Assembly: GCF_900116445.1 (NCBI RefSeq)
Contig: NZ_FPBH01000013.1
Coordinates: 161,157-225,156, forward strand
Origin: Paraburkholderia aspalathi
GTDB taxonomy: Bacteria; Pseudomonadota; Gammaproteobacteria; Burkholderiales; Burkholderiaceae
Reading direction: 5' to 3'
Length of the DNA stretch: 64,000 bases
Positions 6,325-15,314 of the stretch are shown piece by piece (the first letter of the stretch is position 1; each line of letters begins with the position of its first letter). The notes beneath the pieces were generated by a model. The model was given only the letters and a program-made list of their open reading frames with translations, made no database searches and was not told the origin of the DNA. The translations under genes and the position numbers were made by a program.

Positions 6325-8936
6325 GCCGCTTCAGCTCCGACAGACGCCCGCTTGCCGGCAAGGTGCTGCAGGTCTTCGACGATCTGCTTCTGCGACATCA
6401 TGCTCAGGTCGATGACTTCTCGCGCCTGGGCGACGTAATAGGCCAGCTGCTCATCGCTGCGCGCGAGGGACTTGTCCAACGCGGCTTCGATACGCTGCAG
6501 ATGTGCGACCAGCGTGGTATTCGACTCGCCGAACACCTGGACGGCCGCGCCGAATGCTTCGCCTAGGCTTGCTACTTCGACGGCGCTGCCGGTGACCTGC
6601 GCGGCCACCGCGCCCAGCTTTCCGGTCTCGAGTTCGACCTTGTCAGTGAAACGGGTGCTGACACGATCCAGCAGATCCGCTGACGTGGCGACGAGCGCGT
6701 CGACGGCCGTGCGCTGTTCGGTGGATGCATGGTTGACGGCATCGAGCAGGGTTTCCAGCGTTGCCAGCAGGCGGCTGCGCTCGTCCAGCATCGCGGTGTC
6801 GCGGACCATGCTGTCGGAGAGCTTCTGACGCAATTCGGCGACGACTTCCGCCGCTGCCTTGGGCGCTTCCGACGCGGCTTCCACAAGCTGGCCGATCTCG
6901 GCGATCGTGCTGCTCGCGTGCGCCTGAGTTTGAGCGGAGATGTCGCGTGCGGTTTGTGCCAGCGTGTCGCAGATCTCCTGCTGGCGGGTCGCGCTGCGCG
7001 TGCCAACTTGCTCCCATTCCTTGCTCAGCGTGGTGGCCATGGAGCCAAGTGTCTCGGTCCAGGCGGCCAGCCGCTGCTGGTCACGTGCGGCGAGTTCCGC
7101 CTGCAGGTTTGCGGCGGCCGTGGGGGCGTCCGCAGCCACTTGCACGAGCCGGTCGATCTCGGCGATCGTGCTGCTCGCGTGTGCTTGTGTTTGGGCCGAG
7201 ATGTCGCGCGCGGTCTGTGCGAGTACGTCGCAGATTTCCTGCTGCCGGCTCGCGCTAAGCGTCCCTGCCTGCTCCCACTCCTTGCTCAACGTAGCGGCCA
7301 TTGAACTGAGTGCCGCGGTCCAGGCCTCCAGCCGCTGCTGATCTCGTGCGGCGAGTTCCGCCTGCAGGTTTGCTGCGGCTTTGGGCGCATCCGCAGCCAC
7401 TTGCACGAGCCGGTCGATCTCAGCAATCGTGCTGCTCGCGTGTGCCTGAGTTTGAGCGGAGATGTCGCGCGCGGTTTGCGCCAGCACGTCGCAGATCTCC
7501 TGCTGCCGGCTCGCGCTAAGCGTGCCCGCCTGCTCCCACTCCTTGTTCAACGTTGCGGCCATCGAACCGAGCGTCTCGGTCCAGACTGCCAATCGTTGCT
7601 GATCTCGCGAGGCCAATTCCGTCTGCATGTCCGTATGCGATTGGCCCACTGCGGCGAGCAGTGACGCCGAGTGCTGCTCGAAGGTTGCTGCGGCCGCCGC
7701 CAAAGCTTGCTGATTGTGTCCCGCCAGTTTTTCGCCGACCTGTTCTTGCCGTGACAGCGCCTCGTTCCACGCTGCCGACACGTTGCCCGCCGTCGCTTCC
7801 AGTCGCGCGGAGACGCCTTCCAACAGGCCGGCCGAGCGTTGCTCGAAAGTCTCGGTGAATCGATCCAGCGACGTGCCCAACTGCTGCGTGAGCGCCTCGT
7901 TCGATCGTTGCTGCCCCTCGAGCGCCTTGTTCCAGATGCCCGCGACGGTGGCGGTGCTTGCCTCGAATCCAGTCGAGAGTCCATCCAACTGCTGCTGGAC
8001 GGCGTGCGTGACGGTGTCGTGCATTGCGGTCGTCTCGCGCGCGAGACCCGCCAACGTGGCCGCCATGACCGGCTGCAGCGCCGCGCTGGCGGCGCGGGTG
8101 CTTTCGGCGACGCTCTCCTTCAACGACTGCTCAACGGACGCAGCAAGGCGCGTATAGGTGGCTTCGGCTCTGCCGTGGAAAGCGTCCTGGCTGGCGAGCT
8201 GCCGCTCGTTCAAGGCGAGGCTCTGCTGTTCGATGACCGTCATCATCGCCTGCAGACGATCGACCAGCGTGGGCATCACCTCGGCCTGCCGCTGCAGGAG
8301 CTTGAAGCTTTCCTCGCGCTGATGGGCCTGCGAGTAGATGCGCAAGGTCGTCGCGATCTTCACGTCGAGCAATTGAGCGGCATCGATCCGTTCGCGCCGG
8401 CACAACGCCGAAAGCAGTCCCAGCATTGCTGACGTGGCCACGCCCGCAATCGACGTGCCGAACGCGAAGCCCAGTCCCTTGACCGGTGCGCCGAGCGAAT
8501 CGCGGATAGCTTGAAGGTCTGTCGCGCTTTCCAGCGCCATGCCGGTGCCGCGCAGGGTCGCCACCATGCCGAGGAGCGTGCCGAGCATGCCCAGCAGCAC
8601 GAGCAAACCGACCAGATACGGCGTCAGCGCCGGGCCCGGCAACGCCACCCGCTCACCCTCAACGCGCAGGCGCACCGCATTGCGCAGGCTGGGATGCAGG
8701 GGCTCGAGCCAGGCGCCCAGGCTGGCCGGCGGCCCGGACAGACCCGCAACCGCACGCGCCAGCGTAGACGTGGCCTGGCTGTAGCGTCGCAGCTCGAGCG
8801 CGCCGGCCACGTAGCAGACGCCAATCAACAGTGTGACCGCCAACGCCAGCACATTCGAGCCGACGTAGCCGCCACCGATCCAGCACACCGCGGCCAGACC
8901 CACCAGAAAAACAACGAGATTGAGATATCTGGACAT
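6321..8936 (-). CDS. DUF802 protein: MotA/ExbB-like channel with long repeat tail
   Basis: I start this at the ATG at 8936 (MSRYLNLVVF), 10 bases after the upstream gene, giving 871 aa; a longer frame to 8999 would overlap that gene and lacks support. Four membrane helices are visible at about 4-22, 27-46, 105-127 and 155-178. The last pair carries the MotA/TolQ/ExbB signature (LLGMLGTLLGM, then GLGFAFGTSIAG). The rest, about 690 residues, is a helical, Ala/Gln/Glu-rich cytoplasmic tail including three tandem 87-residue DUF802-type repeats at about 439-525, 526-612 and 613-699. This architecture recalls ZorA of the Zorya defence system, but no helicase or nuclease gene is present here. Confidence 0.88.
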   Translation of the reverse strand: MSRYLNLVVFLVGLAAVCWIGGGYVGSNVLALAVTLLIGVCYVAGALELRRYSQATSTLARAVAGLSGPPASLGAWLEPLHPSLRNAVRLRVEGERVALPGPALTPYLVGLLVLLGMLGTLLGMVATLRGTGMALESATDLQAIRDSLGAPVKGLGFAFGTSIAGVATSAMLGLLSALCRRERIDAAQLLDVKIATTLRIYSQAHQREESFKLLQRQAEVMPTLVDRLQAMMTVIEQQSLALNERQLASQDAFHGRAEATYTRLAASVEQSLKESVAESTRAASAALQPVMAATLAGLARETTAMHDTVTHAVQQQLDGLSTGFEASTATVAGIWNKALEGQQRSNEALTQQLGTSLDRFTETFEQRSAGLLEGVSARLEATAGNVSAAWNEALSRQEQVGEKLAGHNQQALAAAAATFEQHSASLLAAVGQSHTDMQTELASRDQQRLAVWTETLGSMAATLNKEWEQAGTLSASRQQEICDVLAQTARDISAQTQAHASSTIAEIDRLVQVAADAPKAAANLQAELAARDQQRLEAWTAALSSMAATLSKEWEQAGTLSASRQQEICDVLAQTARDISAQTQAHASSTIAEIDRLVQVAADAPTAAANLQAELAARDQQRLAAWTETLGSMATTLSKEWEQVGTRSATRQQEICDTLAQTARDISAQTQAHASSTIAEIGQLVEAASEAPKAAAEVVAELRQKLSDSMVRDTAMLDERSRLLATLETLLDAVNHASTEQRTAVDALVATSADLLDRVSTRFTDKVELETGKLGAVAAQVTGSAVEVASLGEAFGAAVQVFGESNTTLVAHLQRIEAALDKSLARSDEQLAYYVAQAREVIDLSMMSQKQIVEDLQHLAGKRASVGAEAA
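6840..7622 (-). repeat. Three tandem 261-bp coding repeats
   Basis: Inside the DUF802 gene three head-to-tail units of 261 bp (7362-7622, 7101-7361, 6840-7100) encode 87-residue copies, each opening ELAxRDQQRL and containing RQQEICDxLAQTARDIS. The first two differ at only a few residues and the third is slightly more divergent. The period is an exact multiple of three, so copy number can change without frameshift. Confidence 0.9.
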
Positions 8937-8946
8937 AGTGTCCCAG

Positions 8947-9711
8947 TTAGCAGGTGCGAAGGGCGGCGAGCAGCCCCTCGACCGGTTGTAAACGAACATC
9001 CAGTTCGGCCAGCAACACGCTCTGCATTTCCTTGCGGAACGTGTTCAGCCACGTGCCGGGTGTGGCGGGTGTGGCGGACGGGACGGTTGCGGCGTCCCCC
9101 GAGGCTTCCGCGTCGGCCAGCGTCTGTTGCTCCGCCTCGCGCAAACGCTCGAAGTGCCCCTTCAGCAAGCCCGGCACGGCGGCCAGCAGACTCCGCTCAC
9201 GCTCGCTGAGCGCGCGCTCCATCACGGCGTCCATCACCGCAAGCCGGGCCATGGCGGGCGTTCTGGCGGCCAGCATGGCCCGCAGGCGGGCGCGTAGGGT
9301 GCCGATGCCCGTCTCCATCGACTGCTGCATGGAGAGGTAGCGCTGACGGAAAACCGCATAGTCGACCGGCGCATCCGCCGGGGCGCCTTGCGGGAGCGCC
9401 TGCGCTGCCGACCCGCGACGCCTCGCGACGGCAAACACGCTATCGCCGACGATGGCATCCGCCAACGACGCGCGCACGCGGGCGCACTCGCTCTCTTCAG
9501 CGTCGCTGAAGGCGCGTGCGCCGCCGGCGACGGCTGGCGGAGCGTTGCTCAGCGCCGAGGACAACGCGATCGCGTCGGTCCAGCCGAGCCATTGGCTTAG
9601 CCGGTCCGAAAGCGACTGGCTGGATTCGGGAACATCGACGTCCGTCAGGCGAGCAAGTAAACGAATGAGCGCCGGACCACTGAAAGCTGTGCGCTGTGGG
9701 GCTTGCACCAT
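8947..9711 (-). CDS. DUF3348 protein, first gene of motor-like operon
   Basis: A 254-residue soluble protein beginning MVQAPQRTAFSGPALIRLLARL, which I recognise as the DUF3348 family of betaproteobacteria. It is Ala/Arg/Leu-rich and probably all-helical, with no signal peptide or membrane segment. It heads the four-gene minus-strand operon and ends 10 bases before the channel-like DUF802 gene. Function is unknown. Constant linkage to the MotA/MotB-like pair suggests a cytoplasmic component acting on, or assembled with, that complex. Confidence 0.85.
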   Translation of the reverse strand: MVQAPQRTAFSGPALIRLLARLTDVDVPESSQSLSDRLSQWLGWTDAIALSSALSNAPPAVAGGARAFSDAEESECARVRASLADAIVGDSVFAVARRRGSAAQALPQGAPADAPVDYAVFRQRYLSMQQSMETGIGTLRARLRAMLAARTPAMARLAVMDAVMERALSERERSLLAAVPGLLKGHFERLREAEQQTLADAEASGDAATVPSATPATPGTWLNTFRKEMQSVLLAELDVRLQPVEGLLAALRTC

Positions 9712-10135
9712 ACCACCAGAGTCAAAAAAGTCAGCAGTTTACACGGCGGCGGGGTGAGGGATGCAGCCCCTTAATGAACGGGCGGGGCAAGCGAGGGGTT
9801 TCAGCGCGGCCAACAGGCCGAACGCGATGTGGTGATTTGGGCCTCCATGAGGGTTTTTACGAGGTTAATTCGGCGGCTTCTACACCGTCTATCGACTGAA
9901 CGGTCACGGCGATCGGGTGGCGCGATGCACCGCGCCGACGCGGTGTAGTTTCTCCCGAAAGAGCCGGCACGGCACCGCCCACGTCCAGCCATTTCATCTG
10001 CCTGTCATAGCTTCGCGACTAGGATGCCCTGTCACTTCTGTCGCACCCTGGTCCGGCACGGCATTCGCGGCGCATATCGCGCCGTGCGCTCGCCGTCCGC
10101 GTTGCCGACCTTCCACCCCCATACAAAAACTCGAC
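9712..10135. other. 424-bp intergenic region between divergent genes
   Basis: This stretch separates the minus-strand DUF3348 operon from the plus-strand purple acid phosphatase gene and must hold both promoters. A frame open from 9917 continues into the phosphatase but its N-terminal part lacks coding character and precedes the Tat signal. I saw no convincing operator, RNA gene or remnant gene here. Confidence 0.5.
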
Positions 10136-11827
10136 ATGACAAACAAGAAAATCGACAAGGATTTGCCGACCGATCAGGGCGCTAGCATCGTCTCGCGCCG
10201 TGGCTTTCTGAAGTTTGCAGGCGCATCGAGCCTCGCGACGGCTGCGGGCACGCTCGCGTCGGCGGCGCGGGCCGCGAACGGCGCGCCCGACGGTACGCCG
10301 GAGCAGGTCCACCTGACCTGGGGCAACGATCCGACGAGCGAGGTGACCGTGTCATGGGCGTCGCCGGCACCGGCGGTCAATCCGCTGGTGCGCTTAAGCG
10401 GCGGGGGCGGGGCAAGAGTAACGGTGCACGGCGTGCAAAGCACCTATACCGATGGCATCAACGGCGAGGTCGTGTTCACCTATCACGCGCGTCTGCGTGG
10501 CCTGAAGGCGGACACGAGCTACGAGTACGAGGTGAGCGCCGACAACGACAGCAACGCGGCTCAGCCCTTCACCGCGAGCTTCCGCACGGCGCCGCGCGGC
10601 CGCGCGCCATTTCGCTGGACCAGCTACGGTGATCTCGCGACGCCCAACACTGGCTGGGTCCTGTCGTCGCCGCAAAGCCGTTTTGCGGTTCAGGCCGTCG
10701 AGCGATTTCAGCCGCTGTTCCACCTGCTCAACGGCGATCTCTGCTACGCCAATCTGAACCCGATGAGCCAGCCCGACGTGTGGCGCGATTTTGGCAACAA
10801 CTGCCAGACTTCGGCGTCGAACCGTCCGTGGATGCCCTGTCCGGGCAATCACGAGCTCGAATTCCACAATGGCGAACAGGGCCTCGCCTCGTATCTCTCG
10901 CGCTACACGCTGCCGGAGAATCACACGCGCTTCCAGGGTCGCTGGTACAGCTTCCGCGTGAGTTCGGTGCTCTTCATTTCGCTCGATGCGGATGACGTGG
11001 TCTATCAGGACGCGGCTGCGTTCGTGGGCGGCCCGGCTCCCCTGGTGCCGGTGGCGAGCACCGGCAATCCGCCGATTCAGCCGGGCACGTCGCTCTATGT
11101 GCGCGGCTATAGCGAGGGCGAGCAGACCCGCTGGCTCGAGAGGACATTGCGCCGGGCGGCGGAAGACGGCGAAGTCGACTGGATCGTCGTGCAGATGCAT
11201 CAGGACGCGCTGAGTTCATCGAAGACCGGCAATGGCTCCGACAAGGGCATCCGCGAGGCGTGGCTGCCGCTGTTCGACCGCTATGGCGTCGATCTGGTGC
11301 TGTGCGGGCATGACCATGATTACGAGCGCAGCTATCCCGTGCGCGGCTGCAATCACAACAAGGGCACCGATATCGCCACAGGGCGCGTAGTCGATACGCT
11401 GCAGCCGCGGCCGGTGATGTCGGCAGTATCGTCGGGCGCATCGACGTTCGATACGAGTCACGGCACGATTCACCTGATTCTCGGCGGTGGCGGCACGAGT
11501 GCGCCGCTCGACGTGTATGGGGTGGATCTCGGTACCGGCTTGCCGCAGGCGCGTATTTTCACGCGGCCGAATCGTCCGGTTGCCGGAACGACTGCGGGTA
11601 CGTTTGTGCGTGCCGCCGCGGATGCCGTTGAAGATGCGGTGTGGTCGGCGCAACGGGATACGGGCACGGGCTACGGCATCGCGGTGTTCGACCATGATCC
11701 GGGTCATCCGGGTGGCGATACCACGATCACGATGAACTACTACCACGCGCCGGGTGCGGACCAGACGCCGACGCAGAACTACGAGTTGTTCGAAACGATC
11801 GAGTTGAAGAAGAAGCGTCGAGGGTAA
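10136..11827 (+). CDS. Tat-exported purple acid phosphatase-like metallophosphoesterase
   Basis: Starting at the ATG at 10136 gives 563 aa with a twin-arginine signal (SRRGFLK, Arg21-Arg22; Ala-rich cleavage region near 45). A fibronectin-like N-terminal domain typical of purple acid phosphatases spans about 50-150. The dinuclear-metal phosphoesterase domain follows, with YGDL, NGDLCYAN, GNHE (237-240), VQMHQD and GHDHDYER (391-398), supplying the expected metal ligands. It probably hydrolyses phosphomonoesters in the periplasm for phosphate scavenging. It is monocistronic as far as I can see; no Pho box was identified by eye. Confidence 0.9.
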   Translation: MTNKKIDKDLPTDQGASIVSRRGFLKFAGASSLATAAGTLASAARAANGAPDGTPEQVHLTWGNDPTSEVTVSWASPAPAVNPLVRLSGGGGARVTVHGVQSTYTDGINGEVVFTYHARLRGLKADTSYEYEVSADNDSNAAQPFTASFRTAPRGRAPFRWTSYGDLATPNTGWVLSSPQSRFAVQAVERFQPLFHLLNGDLCYANLNPMSQPDVWRDFGNNCQTSASNRPWMPCPGNHELEFHNGEQGLASYLSRYTLPENHTRFQGRWYSFRVSSVLFISLDADDVVYQDAAAFVGGPAPLVPVASTGNPPIQPGTSLYVRGYSEGEQTRWLERTLRRAAEDGEVDWIVVQMHQDALSSSKTGNGSDKGIREAWLPLFDRYGVDLVLCGHDHDYERSYPVRGCNHNKGTDIATGRVVDTLQPRPVMSAVSSGASTFDTSHGTIHLILGGGGTSAPLDVYGVDLGTGLPQARIFTRPNRPVAGTTAGTFVRAAADAVEDAVWSAQRDTGTGYGIAVFDHDPGHPGGDTTITMNYYHAPGADQTPTQNYELFETIELKKKRRG

Positions 11828-11971
11828 GTTCAACGCGATTTCACGTGTCGTGATTTGAAGCCGGGCAGTGTCACCTGCAGACTAGACTCCCTTAAATAGA
11901 AACGGTAGGCTGTCAGTGCTGGTGACTCTGTTTGGCTATGCTGGTCTTGAACGACAACGTGGAGCCTGCAC

Positions 11972-12283
11972 ATGGACGTGAGCACTGAAACGCTGGTGGA
12001 ACTGCTGCGGGAAGTAGAGGCCGACGACCCGATCGACTACGCGGACCTTCCATTCGGAGAACAGGAACTCAGGCGGCTCGTCATGAGTTCGCTGGTCGAG
12101 CGTCACCACCAGGTCGAAGCAGGCAACATGTCGATCTCCGATATCCACGCGCTGTATCTGCTGAGCACCGCCAAGCTCGTTCTCGAGAATACGGTGCTTC
12201 ACGCGAGGCTGCTTCTGCTCCAGGGGCAGCAGGTCGATGTACGGTCACTGCTTGCACCGTTCACCCTCAAAGGCAAATCTTAA
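11972..12283 (+). CDS. Hypothetical protein, 103 aa
   Basis: A small, acidic, largely helical cytoplasmic-looking protein (MDVSTETLVELLREVEADDP at the start) with no signal or membrane segment. The middle contains a regular helix (ELRRLVMSSLVERHHQVEAG) and the C-terminal half is Leu-rich (LVLENTVLHARLLLLQ). I do not recognise a family. It lies alone between the phosphatase and a convergent LysR gene. Confidence 0.55.
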   Translation: MDVSTETLVELLREVEADDPIDYADLPFGEQELRRLVMSSLVERHHQVEAGNMSISDIHALYLLSTAKLVLENTVLHARLLLLQGQQVDVRSLLAPFTLKGKS

Positions 12284-12348
12284 AGGCCGGTAGTCGGCAC
12301 TGTCTCCGGCAGCGCATTGCGCATGACCGGACCAGTGCCGCACGCGCA

Positions 12349-13239
12349 TCACTTCTGAAGTTCCGCAAACAGCCAATCCTGAAAGCTATGCAGCTTCGGC
12401 AATTCGGCGCGAGATTTCAACAGGTTCAGCGTATAGCCATTTACCGGAAGTCCTTCCAGACCGAACGGCGCCACTAGTCGCCCCGTTTCCAGTTCACGCT
12501 GCGCCAGAAGCAGGCTTTCGAGGCAGACGCCCAAGCCGTCCACCGCCGCGCTGATCGCCATGAACGATCGATCGAAACGCGGACCGCGTCCAATATCGAG
12601 CCGCGTCTTGCGATATAGACGCATCCAGTCTCTCCATCCGACCAGACACCCCTCGCTATGAATCAGCGCATGGTGCGGTAAATCCGCGACGCTGCGCAGC
12701 GGATGTTCTCCGGTCATCAGCGCGGGCGAGCACAACGGCACGATCGTCTCGGGCGGCAACTCGAGCACCATCGTGCCGGCCGGCTGCAACTTTCTCGGGC
12801 CGTAGCGGATGTCGATATCTACCGCTTCCGAGATCAGATCAACCGCCTCTGAAGAGGCATTCAAGCGCACGTCGATATCCGGATGCGCCGCGCTGAAACG
12901 CGCGATGCGCGGCATTAGCCATTGAGTCGCAAAACTGGGCGTGCAGTGGATCGTGAGGATGTCGCTCTTGGCGGCGCGCCCGATCTCGCGCGTGGCTGAG
13001 TCGATTCGCGCGAAGGCCGCGGTGATTTCCTCAGCGTATTGCCGCCCGTAGTCCGTCAGGATCACCGTGCGGTGCAGCCGATGAAACAGACGAATGCTCA
13101 ATTGCTCTTCCAGCAGCTTGATCTGATGGCTCACGGCTGAGGGCGTGACAAACAGTTCGTCTGCTGCGAGCGCAAACGAAGAGAGCCGCGCGGCGGCCTC
13201 GAATGCCTGTATCGACTTGAAGGTGACGCGATTGTGCAT
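12349..13239 (-). CDS. LysR-type regulator (GcvA-like), divergent from transketolase operon
   Basis: The product has the LysR layout: an N-terminal winged helix (FEAAARLSSFALAADELFVTPSAVSHQI) and a C-terminal effector-binding domain. Wording around the helix places it in the GcvA-like subgroup. The frame is open to 13422, overlapping the neighbouring operon; I use the ATG at 13239 (MHNRVTFKSIQAF, 296 aa), while ATGs at 13266 and 13278 are also possible because no strong ribosome site decides. It is divergent from the seven-gene operon starting at 13378, its most likely target. The inducer is unknown. Confidence 0.85.
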   Translation of the reverse strand: MHNRVTFKSIQAFEAAARLSSFALAADELFVTPSAVSHQIKLLEEQLSIRLFHRLHRTVILTDYGRQYAEEITAAFARIDSATREIGRAAKSDILTIHCTPSFATQWLMPRIARFSAAHPDIDVRLNASSEAVDLISEAVDIDIRYGPRKLQPAGTMVLELPPETIVPLCSPALMTGEHPLRSVADLPHHALIHSEGCLVGWRDWMRLYRKTRLDIGRGPRFDRSFMAISAAVDGLGVCLESLLLAQRELETGRLVAPFGLEGLPVNGYTLNLLKSRAELPKLHSFQDWLFAELQK

Positions 13240-13377
13240 GGCAGCATCAAGGTGAATTGAATTCATCCATTGGTCCATCTTAATTCGTTTGAGCGCGTGT
13301 GAGCGCGAGATTACGCTTGAGTCACTGGGATCGGCATCACAGCGGCCCCTGCGAAGCGATCCCCAAGGAGACAAACA

Positions 13378-14223
13378 GTGACCACTAGCGAAACCGCGCC
13401 GTACGCCCAACTCGCGGAGCACGCCTATCAGATTCGCCGCAACGCGCTGCGCATGGGCGAAGTGCAGGGGCAGGGTTATATCGGCCAGGCGCTCGATATT
13501 GCCGATGTCCTCGCCGTTGCCTACTTCCGCGCCATGCGCTTTCGCGCCGATGATCCCGAATGGGAAGGCCGCGACCGCTTTCTGCTATCGAACGGTCACT
13601 ACGCCATCGCGCTGTACGCCGCGCTGATCGAAGCCCGCATCATCGCCGACGAAGAACTGGAAACCTACGGCAGCGACGACAGCCGTCTGCCGATGTCCGG
13701 TATGGCGAGCTATACGCCCGGCATGGAGATGTCAGGCGGCTCGCTCGGGCAGGGACTGACGATCGCGGTGGGCCGCTGCCTGGGCCTGAAGCGCAAAGGC
13801 TCGGATGCCCGCGTCTACACGTTGTTCTCCGACGGCGAACTCGATGAAGGCGCGATCTGGGAAGGGTTGATGTCGGCCGCCCACTGGAAGCTCGACAACC
13901 TGATCGCAATGGTCGACGTCAACAACCAGCAGGCCGACGGCCCGTCGTCGAGCGTCATGGCGTTCGAGCCGCTGGTCGACAAACTCCAGGCGTTCGGCTG
14001 GTTCGTGCAACGCGTGGACGGCAACGATCTCGCGGCCGTCGTCGCCGCGTTCGATGCGGCACACGCGCATCCGGAAGCGCAACCGCGAATCATCGTCTGC
14101 GATACGCGGATGGGGTGTGGCGTGCCGTTCCTCGAAGCGCGCGAGAAAAATCACTTTATCCGCGTCGATGCCCACGAGTGGCAACTCGCGCTGCAGGCAC
14201 TGGAAGCCGGGAGAACCGTATGA
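13378..14223 (+). CDS. Transketolase-like N-terminal (TPP-binding) subunit
   Basis: A GTG start is fixed by AAGGAG 7 bases upstream. The 281-residue product matches the PP domain of split transketolases. The TPP/Mg motif reads SDGELDEG...DVNN (Ser replaces the first Gly of GDG). Aligned by eye to E. coli TktA, GHPG near the N-terminus is GYIG (His26 to Tyr) and the PGHPE segment is PMSGM (His100 to Ser), whereas SNGH (His66) and LGQG are kept. Loss of two conserved donor-site histidines suggests an unusual substrate. It overlaps the C-terminal subunit gene by ATGA, as expected for an obligate pair. Confidence 0.87.
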   Translation: MTTSETAPYAQLAEHAYQIRRNALRMGEVQGQGYIGQALDIADVLAVAYFRAMRFRADDPEWEGRDRFLLSNGHYAIALYAALIEARIIADEELETYGSDDSRLPMSGMASYTPGMEMSGGSLGQGLTIAVGRCLGLKRKGSDARVYTLFSDGELDEGAIWEGLMSAAHWKLDNLIAMVDVNNQQADGPSSSVMAFEPLVDKLQAFGWFVQRVDGNDLAAVVAAFDAAHAHPEAQPRIIVCDTRMGCGVPFLEAREKNHFIRVDAHEWQLALQALEAGRTV

Positions 14224-15218
14224 GCGCCGCCGTACCGAAACCCCGTCTGAAAACGTCGGCGATGATCGCCTCGATCGCCGGTGAAGGGCAGATCACCCGC
14301 TCGGCCCCGTTCGGCCACGCCCTGGTCGAACTGGCGCGCAACCGGCCCGAAGTGGTCGGCATGACCGCCGATCTCGGCAAGTACACCGACCTGCATCTGT
14401 TCGCAAAGGAATATCCGGAGCGCTACTACCAGATGGGCATGGCCGAACAGCTGCTGATGGGCGCCGCGGCCGGCATGGCGCACGAAGGCGCGCAGCCGTT
14501 CGTCACCACCTACGCCGTGTTCGCCGCGCGCCGTGCCTACGACTTCATCCATCAGGCGATTGCCGAGGACAACCTCGACGTCAAGATCGTCTGCGCGTTG
14601 CCGGGCCTCACGACCGGCTACGGCCCGAGCCACCAGGCGGCAGAAGATCTCGCCCTGTTCCGCGCGATGCCGAACCTCACGGTGATCGATCCGTGCGACG
14701 CCATCGAAATCGAGCAGATGGTGCCGGCCATCGCCGACCATCGCGGGCCCGTGTATGCGCGGCTGTTGCGCGGCAACGTGCCGGTCGTGCTCGACGAATA
14801 CGACTACCAGTTCGAACTCGGCAAAGCGAAGCTGCTGCGCGACGGCGCCGAGGTGCTGATCATTTCGTCCGGGATCATGACGATGCGCGCGCTGGAAACG
14901 GCGAAGGCGCTGGCTGCCGATCGCATCGACGTAGGCGTGCTGCACGTGCCGACCATCAAGCCACTCGACACCGCCACGCTGCTGCGCGAAGCGCGCCGCT
15001 CCGGCCGACTTGTCGTGGTGGCGGAGAACCATACGGTGATCGGCGGTCTGGGCGAAGCGGTGGCCGCCGTGCTGCTGACCAATGGCGTCACACCGCCGTT
15101 CCGTCAGATCGGTTTGCCCGACGCGTTTCTCGACGCTGGTGCGCTGCCGACCTTGCACGACCGCTACGGCATTTCGACCGAGGCGATGTGCGACACGATC
15201 AAAGGCTGGCTGCGGTAA
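14220..15218 (+). CDS. Transketolase-like C-terminal (pyrimidine) subunit
   Basis: Starting at the ATG of the ATGA overlap gives 332 aa. The pyrimidine-binding domain holds the catalytic Glu in MGMAEQLLMGAAAG (equivalent to Glu411 of TktA) and a conserved His in GYGPSHQAAED (His473 position); a transketolase C-terminal domain follows from about residue 205. It should form the active site together with the 13378 product. The nearest functional analogies are split transketolases such as apulose-4-phosphate or sulfosugar transketolases, but nothing here fixes the substrate. Confidence 0.87.
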   Translation: MSAAVPKPRLKTSAMIASIAGEGQITRSAPFGHALVELARNRPEVVGMTADLGKYTDLHLFAKEYPERYYQMGMAEQLLMGAAAGMAHEGAQPFVTTYAVFAARRAYDFIHQAIAEDNLDVKIVCALPGLTTGYGPSHQAAEDLALFRAMPNLTVIDPCDAIEIEQMVPAIADHRGPVYARLLRGNVPVVLDEYDYQFELGKAKLLRDGAEVLIISSGIMTMRALETAKALAADRIDVGVLHVPTIKPLDTATLLREARRSGRLVVVAENHTVIGGLGEAVAAVLLTNGVTPPFRQIGLPDAFLDAGALPTLHDRYGISTEAMCDTIKGWLR

Positions 15219-15314
15219 AGGTTCATCAAGGCGGGTAAGTGCCGCAAATACGCGCACTTACCAATAGCAAACAATTCAGCAAACCATAAGCTTCATATTC
15301 AGGAGATCCGCATC

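Noticed and set aside
6840..7622. Tandem repeats that might be a CRISPR array or satellite
   Set aside because: Units are 261 bp with no spacers, and all are in frame within one gene, encoding protein repeats.
5578..9209. Long plus-strand open frames opposite the motor operon
   Set aside because: They are Arg/Ala/Gly-rich mirror frames of GC-rich coding DNA, with no ribosome sites or recognisable domains.
4995..9711. A Zorya anti-phage system
   Set aside because: The channel/OmpA pair resembles ZorAB in layout, but the helicase or nuclease genes that define Zorya types are absent and the other two genes are DUF3348 and DUF2894.
9917..10135. N-terminal extension of the purple acid phosphatase
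   Set aside because: It would bury the Tat signal 90 residues into the protein; the ATG at 10136 places it correctly.
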